Shown here piece after piece: positions 56,903 to 64,000 of a stretch of DNA of 64,000 nucleotides (position 1 is the first letter of the stretch; every line of letters begins with the position of its first letter). Position numbers and translations under genes: made by a program. Under the pieces are notes generated by a model that worked only from the letters and a program-made list of their open reading frames with translations, did not search any database and was not told the DNA's origin. This DNA comes from Aquabacterium sp. A7-Y. GTDB taxonomy: Bacteria; Pseudomonadota; Gammaproteobacteria; Burkholderiales; Burkholderiaceae_C. Location: positions 62,001-126,000 of the forward strand of contig NZ_JAPFBW010000002.1 of assembly GCF_026153205.1 (NCBI RefSeq), in the 5' to 3' direction.

Positions 56903-57375
56903 TGGCCCGTACTGGAAGACCAGAAACGCCGCTGCGCCAGCGATTCCTGGCCAAGTTCAAGATCGATCCGGAAACACAGTGCTGGAACTGGACAGCAGCC
57001 TCGTGCCCCCAGGGCTATGGCTTTCTGAAGCGAAAGGACGGTGTGCAGCTGCGTGCGCACCGCGTCGCTTATCAACTGTATAACGGAGAGATCTCATGCG
57101 GATGGTGTGTCTGCCATCGTTGCGACAACCCGCGGTGCGTCAACCCGGCTCACCTGTTTGTCGGCACACACAAGGACAACGCAGCCGACATGGTCGCCAA
57201 GGGTCGGGCGGCTCGAAGCCTGGGTGAGCACAACCCAGCTGCCCGCCTAACGGCAGACCAAGTGCGTTGCATCCGCAGCGAGATCGGTTCTCATGTCGAG
57301 CTGGGACGCCGCTTCGGCGTGTCACCAACGCAGGTCGGCCTCATCAAACGGGGCAAGCGATGGGCGCACCTGTGA
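56902..57375 (+). CDS. HNH homing-type endonuclease
   Basis: 157 residues from an ATG overlapping the holin stop by one base. HNH_3-type core: 'HRVAYQLYNGEISCGWCV' then 'CHRCDNPRCVNPAHLFVGTH' with H72, N81 and H90, and paired cysteines for zinc. The C-terminal ~50 residues are a helix-turn-helix that would read DNA ('ARLTADQVRCIRSEIGSHVE', 'LGRRFGVSPTQVGLIKRGKR'). This is the layout of free-standing homing endonucleases that invade phage genes. Its 3' end overlaps the lysozyme start by 16 bases. Confidence 0.9.
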   Translation: MARTGRPETPLRQRFLAKFKIDPETQCWNWTAASCPQGYGFLKRKDGVQLRAHRVAYQLYNGEISCGWCVCHRCDNPRCVNPAHLFVGTHKDNAADMVAKGRAARSLGEHNPAARLTADQVRCIRSEIGSHVELGRRFGVSPTQVGLIKRGKRWAHL

Positions 57376-57929
57376 TCGAAGTGCCTCCGCAGGCCATCGA
57401 GCTGGCCAAACGCTTTGAGGGCTTCCACCGCGTTCCGAAGCACGATCCTCTGCGCCGGGCCCACCCGTACATCTGCCCGGCGGGGTATCTGACTATCGGT
57501 TATGGCCATCTCTGCAAGCCCGACCACCCGCCCATCACCGAAGCCGAGGCCGAGGTCTACCTGATGCAGGACCTGGCCAAGGCGCTTGAGGCGACGCTGC
57601 GCTACTGCCCGGTGCTGTACAGCGAGCCGGAGGGGCGGCTCGCGGCCATCGTCGACTTCACATTGAACCTTGGGGCCGGGCGCTTGCAGACCTCCACGCT
57701 GCGCCGCCGACTTAACGAGCGGGACTGGACTGCTGCGGCGCGAGAGCTGCGCCGCTGGGTCTACGGTGGCGGCAAGGTTTTGGCCGGACTGGTCGCGCGC
57801 CGTGAGACGGAAGCGCGCTTGCTCCTCGGCATCTCGTCGGTCATCGATCCCGGGCCGTCTCTAGGTCTGACGCCGCGGCCAGCAGCCCGCAAGCACGTCG
57901 GGAGAGAAGCAGAAGCTCCGGTCTCTTAG
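57360..57929 (+). CDS. Phage endolysin (GH24 lysozyme)
   Basis: 189 residues from the ATG at 57360 inside the end of the HNH gene. The T4-lysozyme-like pattern is visible: catalytic E20 ('LAKRFEGFHRVPKHD'), 'GYLTIGYGH' with T45, and 'VDFTLNLGAGRLQTSTLRRR'. No signal peptide, so it depends on a holin. It cleaves the glycan strand of peptidoglycan. The extended basic C-terminus after residue 165 has no family counterpart that I recognise. Confidence 0.9.
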   Translation: MGAPVIEVPPQAIELAKRFEGFHRVPKHDPLRRAHPYICPAGYLTIGYGHLCKPDHPPITEAEAEVYLMQDLAKALEATLRYCPVLYSEPEGRLAAIVDFTLNLGAGRLQTSTLRRRLNERDWTAAARELRRWVYGGGKVLAGLVARRETEARLLLGISSVIDPGPSLGLTPRPAARKHVGREAEAPVS

Positions 57930-58012
57930 ATAAGCGATTGCCTGGCTGCGGCACCTCGCCCAGTTAATGCTGACCTGCGCACGACCGCGATCGGCAGGCC
58001 CTGTTGTGTCCC

Positions 58013-60565
58013 TCAACGGTTGTTCCCCGCCCCAGTCTTCTTATTCAGGAGCAGACGGTCCACGCACTGCAGTACCGCCGGGATGTCCACCGGCTTGGTG
58101 AGGTAGTCGTCGAAACCCAGGCGCCGGGCCGCCCTGATCTGCTCCGGCATCGCATCTGCCGAGATCGCCACGATGGGCACCGATGCGCAGCGTCGGTCAT
58201 GCCGGAAATGACGCAGCAACTCTGGCCCGTTCATGTCGCCGAGGTGCATGTCCAGCAACACCAGGTCCGGCACCTCGCGCGCCAAGAGATCAAGTGCCGC
58301 TGCCCCTGAGTCGGCGACGAGCAGACGCACGGAGGGGCGCAAGCGGAACACTTCCCGCAGCAGCAAAACATTCAGCTCGTTGTCCTCGACATAGAGCACC
58401 GTGTGCGAACCGGTGAGGCTCGCCTGCGGAACCCCGCCCGACTCCAGCGCCTCGTCGGCCATCAACCTGCCGACCACACGGGGCAACCGCACCGTGAAGG
58501 TCGAGCCGACGCCGACTTCGCTGCGCACTTCCAACTGCCCCTGCATCAGCTCCACCAGGCTGCGCGCGATCACCAAACCCAGCCCCGTTCCTTCCACCCC
58601 ATGGGCCGCGCCGAGCCGGTTGAACGGCTCGTACAGATGGGCCAACTGTTCAGCCGACATGCCGCGCCCCGTGTCCGCGACGTGCAGCGCGATCTGCGCG
58701 TCCAGGGTCTCCAATGTCACGTCGACATGTCCGGCCTGCCGGTTGTATTTGACGGCATTGCTGAGCAGGTTCACCAGCACTTGGCGCAAGCGCGTGCGGT
58801 CAGCTCGTACAAACGCGTGCACGGGCGCCAGACGCACATCGAGTGTCACCGCGGCCCGCGCGGCTTGCGGCTGAACCAGCGACACGGCTTCGTGCACCAC
58901 CCCGGAGAGATCGATCGGCTCGATCGACAGCGACATGCCACCCGCTTCGATGGTCGACAGCTCCAACACGTCGTTGAGCACGGCCAGCAGGTGGCGTCCT
59001 GCGTTCAGAATGTTCGTCACATGGCGCACGGGCCGTGCGTCCTGGGCTTGCCGCGCTTCCAGTTCGAGCAACTGGGCGAAGCCGATGACCGCGTTCAACG
59101 GTGTCCTCAACTCATGGCTGACCCGCGACAGGAACTCTGTCTTGGCTCGGTTGGCCGCTTCCGCGGCGCGCCGCGCCACTTGCTCTTCCTCGAGCGACTT
59201 GCGATCGGTCACGTCGCTGCAGTAGCCGTGCCACACGACACTGCCGTCCGATAGGCGTTCCGGTAGGGCGTGGGCTTCGAGCCAACGCACGCGGCCGTCG
59301 GGCAACACCACCCGGAACTCGTCCCGCCAAGCGCGCGCTTCCCGAGCAGAGCGAGCGATGTCAGCCTTTACTCGCTCCAGGTCCTCGGAGTGCAGGCGGT
59401 CGAACACGGCTTGCGCCGACTCCCGCACTTGCTCCGGGGTCGCCGCAAACAAGGAACGCACCGCCTCGCTGGCATACGGGAGGTTGGCGTGATCGTCCGG
59501 CCAGAGTCGGTACTGGTAAATCATGCCTGGCACCTGCGCCGCCAGCTTCCGGAGCAGTTCGTCCTGCGCGCGCGCATGCTGCTCGGCCTCGACGCGCTCG
59601 GTGACGTCCCTCGACACCGTCATGAAGCCCCGCACCACATCGCGCTCGTCCGGCAAGGCCGTGCTCAAGGTCTCCAGCCAAATCCAGTGGCCCTGGCCGT
59701 GGCGGAAGCGGTAGCGCACGGCTGCCTCCGGCGCGTCCTTTCGGAGCAAGGCGGCGATGCGCGCGGTGAGGTCCTCCCGGTCGTCGACATGGATGAAGTC
59801 CAGGGGCAGCTTGCCGAGCAGGTCGGACGGCTCGTATCCCACCGTGGGGGCGGACGAGGGGCTGACGTACTCGTAGCGACCGTCGGGGCCATGGAGACAA
59901 ACGACATCGCGCACGTGTTGTGCGATGAGCCGCAGCAGGCCGCTGCCCGGCGGCTGGGGCTCTCGGTCCAGGGCCTGTAGCTGGTCCCGCAGCTCAAGAA
60001 ACAGGACGTGTGCGAGGCTATGAACCATCGGCCCCATCTGGGCCACGAACAGGTCGTCATAGGCAGGCCCTTGGCGGGCGAGCATCAGCACCCCCAGACA
60101 GGCCGAGCCGAACCGCAACGGGAAACCGACCACTGCCGGGGCGTCTTTCGACGGCCGCCGGCGCCAGCAGCCGTCGCTCACGCGCGTATGCTGCAGTTCC
60201 TTGGCCAGACCGAGCAACACCCCGCCGTCCGTGTCCACCTTGTCGTAACACCGCAGCACCGGGTGGGTCCAGGCGAGGTCCGCCACCACCAGAGTGCGCA
60301 GGGAAGAGGATTCGGCGTCGGTCAGCGTCCTCGCCTGGGCCAGCAGTCCCTTCTGGCTGTCTGTGCAGCGCATCAGCTGTTGCAGCATCGGCTCCAGCAC
60401 ATCACAGCACCGTGCTCCCGACAGCAGCAGATCTTGCAGCCACGACGAAAGCGACGCCAGGTCCGAGGGGGCCGCGTCGTCAGGCAAAGAGAGGTCGTTC
60501 GAGGCCCCGGTACCGGGCTGGATCATCGCGCAAAGCGCCTTCTTCGGGCGTCCGTCGCCGGACAT
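58013..60565 (-). CDS. Hybrid histidine kinase, GAF-PAS-PAS-HisKA-HATPase-REC
   Basis: 850 residues; an ATG at 60526 is an alternative start. A GAF-like N-terminus (about 40-200), then two PAS domains ('VRDVVCLHGPDGRYEYVSPS' and 'QVPGMIYQYRLWPDDHANLP', each ending in a PAC-type 'DVT'). HisKA has H484 ('SRVSHELRTPLNAVIGFAQL'), HATPase has 'VADTGRGMSAEQLAHLYEPF', and the receiver has D772 ('VLLDMHLGDMNGPE'). All domains look functional. It is cytoplasmic and reads away from the receiver protein at 60819. Confidence 0.94.
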   Translation of the reverse strand: MSGDGRPKKALCAMIQPGTGASNDLSLPDDAAPSDLASLSSWLQDLLLSGARCCDVLEPMLQQLMRCTDSQKGLLAQARTLTDAESSSLRTLVVADLAWTHPVLRCYDKVDTDGGVLLGLAKELQHTRVSDGCWRRRPSKDAPAVVGFPLRFGSACLGVLMLARQGPAYDDLFVAQMGPMVHSLAHVLFLELRDQLQALDREPQPPGSGLLRLIAQHVRDVVCLHGPDGRYEYVSPSSAPTVGYEPSDLLGKLPLDFIHVDDREDLTARIAALLRKDAPEAAVRYRFRHGQGHWIWLETLSTALPDERDVVRGFMTVSRDVTERVEAEQHARAQDELLRKLAAQVPGMIYQYRLWPDDHANLPYASEAVRSLFAATPEQVRESAQAVFDRLHSEDLERVKADIARSAREARAWRDEFRVVLPDGRVRWLEAHALPERLSDGSVVWHGYCSDVTDRKSLEEEQVARRAAEAANRAKTEFLSRVSHELRTPLNAVIGFAQLLELEARQAQDARPVRHVTNILNAGRHLLAVLNDVLELSTIEAGGMSLSIEPIDLSGVVHEAVSLVQPQAARAAVTLDVRLAPVHAFVRADRTRLRQVLVNLLSNAVKYNRQAGHVDVTLETLDAQIALHVADTGRGMSAEQLAHLYEPFNRLGAAHGVEGTGLGLVIARSLVELMQGQLEVRSEVGVGSTFTVRLPRVVGRLMADEALESGGVPQASLTGSHTVLYVEDNELNVLLLREVFRLRPSVRLLVADSGAAALDLLAREVPDLVLLDMHLGDMNGPELLRHFRHDRRCASVPIVAISADAMPEQIRAARRLGFDDYLTKPVDIPAVLQCVDRLLLNKKTGAGNNR

Positions 60566-60818
60566 CGACGCGACAGGATGCCGCCCGATCTATGAAACTT
60601 AATCCCGCCGGCAAACCGCGCACCTAGGGCAACTACCCCCTCTCGAGCGAGGCGGCCTGCGTGGGCTTGTGGGGAAGAGACCATCCTCGCAAGTACAAAA
60701 TAGCGCCAGAACACGGGCCGATCCTCTACCGTCAGGGTTACGGCGCTCGACCTGACTTTTGGGGGCGTTCCTCCCCGGAGGCTGCTGTGGTTTGGCGTCC
60801 GTTCTGGGAGCGGACCCG

Positions 60819-62201
60819 ATGACCACATTCGACTTTGCGGAGGTGTTCACCACCGGTGCCCGCTACGCCTTCGCCAGCGCTCTCAAGCGGCGGCAATCGC
60901 TCTCGTTCGACTACCACGGCCCTCTCGTCACTTTGCAGGGGGACGAGGTGCAGATGCAGTGCGCCATCCACCGGCTGCTGTGTGGGGCCGGCGACGTATT
61001 GGCCGAGGGCTTTGTCATGCTGCATGCCCGGGTGACGCTGAACGACGCGGAGTCCGTGGTACTCATCAGCGCCGGCGGCACGGGCCCACTGTGCGACAAC
61101 GCCATGACCTCCCAGGTGATGCAGCGTTTGCATTTGCAGGAGTTGGCCCGGGATCGCCGCTCGGAGGAGCACGTTCGTTCCGCGTTCGGCACCTGCCCCA
61201 ACACCGGTGCGAGCTTGGTGTTCACTTGCATCCCCTCCGAGGGCGCTTTGTTCAACTTCAGGCTGGCGCACTTGGGTGGCGTTACAACGGAGCCTGACGT
61301 CAGCGCCCGCGGCGCCTCTGCCTGGGTCACAGCCTTTGATGGGGTGGTGACGGAATCGCTGCTGCGGCAGTTGCAGCGCTTGGGGTGGCGCACCACGCAT
61401 TTCTCGTCTTGCGAGGACGCCGCCGATGCCCTTGCCGCTCTGGCCCCCCGTGCGACGCCGCCCGCCTGGCTGGTCGTCGTCGAGCGGCAAGACGCCCCCT
61501 TGGCCTCTCTACGGCGCCTGAACCAGCTGCTGCCCGCGTCTGCCCTGCGCACGCTGACCGTTCCGCTCGGTGCGGCAACTCTGGAGACGGCAGGGCCGTT
61601 GGAGGGCTTCGAGGTCCGGCTGTACCCGTTCAGTCCGGCGGAGCTGAACGAACAGACCCTCCGGGCCCGTTCCGGCGCGGCGCCTTCTTCTGGTCTCACC
61701 ATCCCAGCCCCGCTGTTTGAGCACCACCGTCCCGTCCTGCTGATCGTGGACGACAACGAAGTCAACCGCCTCCTTGCCGGCGAAATGGCAAGAGTGTTGG
61801 GGTACTCCGTGGAGACGGCGATCGACGCGTTTGAGGGCATTGAACGCTGCGCTCAGAGGCCGCCACAGGTTGTGTTGATGGACATCGACATGCCGTACAT
61901 GGACGGTTATGAGGCGGCGAGGCGCATTCGCCGTAAACAAAGCGTGGGCGAACTGCCCCCGTTCACCATCATCGCGCTCACGGCGGGGCTGGAGACCGTA
62001 TCCTCAGGGCGCGCCAATGAGGCGGGCATGGACGGTCACCTCAGCAAACCCTTGAACTTGCTGGCGCTGCAATCCGAATTGCACCGCCTGGTCCTGCCGT
62101 CCCCCCAAGTCCGCTCTTCTACGAGCACTGCGGCTAGAGACGGGACCGCCGGAGGCTCAAGCGGAGTAGCCCGGCCCGGTTCTGCCGCCCCCACCCGGTA
62201 G
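60819..62201 (+). CDS. Receiver-domain protein with unusual N-terminal half
   Basis: 460 residues from the ATG at 60819, with GGGAG 8 bases upstream. Residues ~1-180 resemble an HATPase fold in overall layout ('SFDYHGPLVTLQGDEVQMQC', 'SAFGTCPNTGASLVFTC') but have no H-box, no N-box and no DxGxG that I can find. Residues 185-290 look like a degenerate receiver. A true receiver follows at about 305-425 with D355 ('VVLMDIDMPYMDGYEAA'), T and K in 'IALTAG' and 'HLSKPLN'. It is divergent from the hybrid kinase, its likely partner; the next receiver lies 78 bases downstream. Confidence 0.82.
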   Translation: MTTFDFAEVFTTGARYAFASALKRRQSLSFDYHGPLVTLQGDEVQMQCAIHRLLCGAGDVLAEGFVMLHARVTLNDAESVVLISAGGTGPLCDNAMTSQVMQRLHLQELARDRRSEEHVRSAFGTCPNTGASLVFTCIPSEGALFNFRLAHLGGVTTEPDVSARGASAWVTAFDGVVTESLLRQLQRLGWRTTHFSSCEDAADALAALAPRATPPAWLVVVERQDAPLASLRRLNQLLPASALRTLTVPLGAATLETAGPLEGFEVRLYPFSPAELNEQTLRARSGAAPSSGLTIPAPLFEHHRPVLLIVDDNEVNRLLAGEMARVLGYSVETAIDAFEGIERCAQRPPQVVLMDIDMPYMDGYEAARRIRRKQSVGELPPFTIIALTAGLETVSSGRANEAGMDGHLSKPLNLLALQSELHRLVLPSPQVRSSTSTAARDGTAGGSSGVARPGSAAPTR

Positions 62202-62279
62202 CGTTGCACTCGGTTTCGTCTGGCCATCGACTGTTGCCTTGAAGCGGAAGCGGGGAATGCTGTTTGCAGCATCGGACGC

Positions 62280-62699
62280 ATGCAATCTGAATCTCCTGCT
62301 TTAGATGTTGACCAAGGCCCCCGGATTCTCGTAGTCGACGACAACAAGGACGCGGCAGACTCGCTCGCGGTGTTGCTCGGCTTGTTGGGTCACCACGTCC
62401 AGGTGGTGTACAACGGATTGGAAGCGGTCGAATGCGCCCGTAGCTTTCGACCGGCGCTGGTGATCATGGACATCAACATGCCGGTGATGGATGGATACGA
62501 AGCCGCGCGCAAGATCCGCGGCGCAGGTGGACGAGAACGGACATTCTTGGTTGCGTTAACGGCCTGCACATCCGAAGACGACCGAGAGGCCGCGGCGCAG
62601 GCCGGATTCGATCTCCATCTGCGCAAGCCCGCGAGCGCAGCGTCCGTGATTCACGTCGTATCGCAGGCGCTGGCCGGCGGCGACGACCCATCGGCGTAG
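62280..62699 (+). CDS. Single-domain response regulator
   Basis: 139 residues: a CheY-like receiver with D20/D21 ('ILVVDDNKDAADSL'), D64 ('LVIMDINMPVMDGYEAA'), T94 ('LVALTACTS') and K116 ('HLRKPASA'). No output domain. It follows the receiver-domain protein in the same direction and is probably part of the same phosphorelay. Confidence 0.92.
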   Translation: MQSESPALDVDQGPRILVVDDNKDAADSLAVLLGLLGHHVQVVYNGLEAVECARSFRPALVIMDINMPVMDGYEAARKIRGAGGRERTFLVALTACTSEDDREAAAQAGFDLHLRKPASAASVIHVVSQALAGGDDPSA

Positions 62700-62806
62700 T
62701 TGGGCACTCCGATTGCTTACGTCCGTCTGGTGCTAGCAAAGCTGCCGCGCGTTCATCAGTCTCCTGTATAACCGCAAGGCTTTCCTACTTCACTTCTTTT
62801 CGCCTC

Positions 62807-63100
62807 ATGAAAAAAGATCTGGCCGGCATCGAGATGGACGAAGAACGCTTCGCGGCGGTGGCACGGCTGTGCAAAAACGATCTGAAGTTTCCGTCGTCTT
62901 TCGCGGAATGGAATGTGATGGAGCAGACCGGTAGGCTGGAAGCGAGCGCAGCGGGACGGCCGGTCGTTCGCTTGGTTGTTGAGCCCGAGGCATTCCAAAC
63001 GTGGTGTGAGGTTGTAGGTATCGTGCCTTGTCTCGAAGCGCTGCGCGCGTTCGCCATCGTTAAGCGCGCGGAGGCTGCAGGTTTGAAACGGGCTGCGTAG
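62807..63100 (+). CDS. Conserved small protein of unknown function, copy 2
   Basis: 97 residues, paralogous to 39516-39815 (same MKKDLAGI start; 'KFPSSFAEW', 'SAAGRPVVR', 'FQTWCEVVGIVPCLEALRA' and 'FAIVKRAE'). The first 24 bases are nearly the same in both genes and the base context TCGC(G/C)T/CTC before the ATG is shared. It follows the single-domain regulator by 107 bases. Unknown function; no membrane segment or known motif. Confidence 0.8.
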   Translation: MKKDLAGIEMDEERFAAVARLCKNDLKFPSSFAEWNVMEQTGRLEASAAGRPVVRLVVEPEAFQTWCEVVGIVPCLEALRAFAIVKRAEAAGLKRAA

Positions 63101-63410
63101 CCCATGCGGCGCGGCAGCGCGGGCTGGCTGCGAATAGCGTTCTGCCCAGCAAGGAAGGGGGAGGGTGCAAGGTGACTAGGGAACAGCGAGACGGCACGCC
63201 ACGCCCTGGTGTCGACCTCATGGGCTGCACGTGAGGCCAGTGCGGTTTGCGATGGCCGGGCATTTGGCGGCCCGGTTCTCGCCTATCTGGTCTTCTTCAC
63301 TCTGTACCCGACATTTACTATGAGCGGCCCATCCCCTAATTGCTGCTGGGATTGATCGCCGGGGCCGTCGCCGACGCTCTTTCGGGGCGGCGAAAGCGAA
63401 GCCATAAACG
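63101..63410. other. Intergenic with possible decayed membrane-protein frames
   Basis: About 310 bases. Short plus-strand stretches read like membrane segments ('GPVLAYLVFFTLYPTFTMSG', then 'LLLGLIAGAVADALSGRRKR' in another frame). They could be a broken small membrane gene running into 63411-63605. No intact gene. Confidence 0.4.
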
Positions 63411-63605
63411 TTGGTGGCGCTGCTTCTTGGGCTAATGTTCGCGACTATCGGCTGGTCGTTGGCCTTGAGCTGCCTCGGCACACTGGCCTTCAGCGCGGCC
63501 TACTTCTCCCTGCTCAACTGGGTCTCCGACACCATCGCGACGCGGCTGGCCGTGCTGGTGGTCGGCGCGCTCTTGTGGTTTTTCGTGCCGGTCCTACTGG
63601 CATAG
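63411..63605 (+). CDS. Possible small membrane protein or remnant
   Basis: 64 residues from a TTG, almost wholly hydrophobic, with two membrane segments ('VALLLGLMFATIGWSLALSC' and 'LAVLVVGALLWFFVPVLLA'). No ribosome site is clear and upstream frames suggest a broken longer gene. Family not recognised. Confidence 0.4.
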   Translation: MVALLLGLMFATIGWSLALSCLGTLAFSAAYFSLLNWVSDTIATRLAVLVVGALLWFFVPVLLA

Positions 63606-63949
63606 GTTCCCGTCGCTGCTTGCACAGGCCACCGCTAAACTCTCGAGCGCGCCCCGCGTTCTTCCCTCCCTATTGGGGCGCCTTCCGGCCCGGCGCTGTT
63701 CCCGAACAGCCCCGGCCGTCTCTTTTGGTCCACTGGATTTCTCCATGGGTCGACGAGCATGGGTGGTGCCTGTGCATCCCCCATTTTGGGAGGGTCGCCA
63801 TCCCTTCTCCCTTGCTAGTATGCGCCCCTGGATCATGGGGTCAGTAGTGCGCCGCCACTTACGGCAGTTCACTCGGCCGCACTGTGCGGCCCCAGCCCAC
63901 CAACAATTCATTCCAGTAAGGGGCACTCTGCCCCGACGAGGGAGATTCC
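63606..63949. other. Intergenic, likely promoter of the last gene
   Basis: About 340 bases without a gene. A perfect 7-bp hairpin at 63875-63891 has no T-run, so it is not a terminator of the usual kind. Confidence 0.5.
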
Positions 63950-64000
63950 ATGGCGTCTGGCGCTCTGGCGCAAGGCTTGGCTGCCGTGTCGAGCGCGTTT
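63950..64000 (+). CDS. Start of an unidentified gene, cut by the window end
   Basis: An ATG at 63950 with GAGGGAG six to twelve bases upstream opens a frame that runs off the window after 17 codons (MASGALAQGLAAVSSAF). The Ala/Gly/Ser-rich beginning does not identify a family. Confidence 0.55.
   Translation, partial: MASGALAQGLAAVSSAF

Noticed and set aside
63875-63891. Hairpin near the window end as a terminator
   Set aside because: A perfect 7-bp stem but no T-run after it on either strand.

Overview
The window is a high-GC chromosomal segment of a betaproteobacterium, almost certainly of the order Burkholderiales. A Rubrivivax/Leptothrix/Caldimonas-like relative is the best guess from the feel of the proteins; I ran no database search. 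Support comes from family-level gene content and order: rsmB - DUF4390 - ntrY - short ntrX-like regulator - tRNA-Phe, plus birA/SPOR, a topoisomerase III with a Lys/Ala tail, and H-NS with a histone-H1-like tail.

Positions 1-34,100 are ordinary, tightly packed core genome. They hold a nitrilase fragment, a NarL-type response regulator with a divergent histidine kinase and two small envelope proteins between them, a ubiquinone-pathway monooxygenase, aminopeptidase P, an aldo/keto reductase and murU. Next come tkt-gap (Calvin/pentose phosphate/glycolysis), an S8 protease with a C-terminal sorting tail, a SPOR protein, birA, a SET-domain protein, topB, an AraC regulator, YbhB, an AEC transporter, proA-queC, lemA-M48 protease, a flavocytochrome c sulfide dehydrogenase pair, rsmB, and an NtrYX-type two-component system. 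A tRNA-Phe gene with a clear promoter and terminator closes this part.

From the tRNA-Phe to about 48.98 kb the content turns accessory and signalling-rich. There is a chemoreceptor with a sigma-28-like promoter, then a PAS histidine kinase coupled to an RsbQ-like alpha/beta hydrolase. These are followed by a PilZ protein, a small unknown protein, two multi-domain hybrid histidine kinases and an HD-GYP protein. Between 44.9 and 48.7 kb four loci carry single-base frame disruptions: an IS66 transposase scrap, the C-terminal scrap of a TonB-dependent receptor, an H-NS-like gene and a DUF1232 gene. A SymE-like toxin gene ends the stretch.

Positions 49,584-57,929 are a phage fragment. It holds only the distal tail genes (a BR0599-type protein, a tip protein J and a DUF2793 protein) and a lysis cassette with an HNH endonuclease gene between holin and lysozyme. 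No head, terminase, integrase or repressor genes are visible. Positions 58,013-63,100 return to signalling: a GAF-PAS-PAS hybrid kinase, a divergent receiver-domain protein with an unusual N-terminus, a single-domain receiver and a second copy of the small unknown protein. The last kilobase is nearly empty and ends in the first 17 codons of a further gene.

The most interesting items are the RsbQ-like hydrolase/PAS-kinase module, the pair of paralogous ~98-residue proteins in the two signalling clusters, the frame-disrupted H-NS gene with an H1-like tail in the second frame, and the headless tail/lysis cassette.
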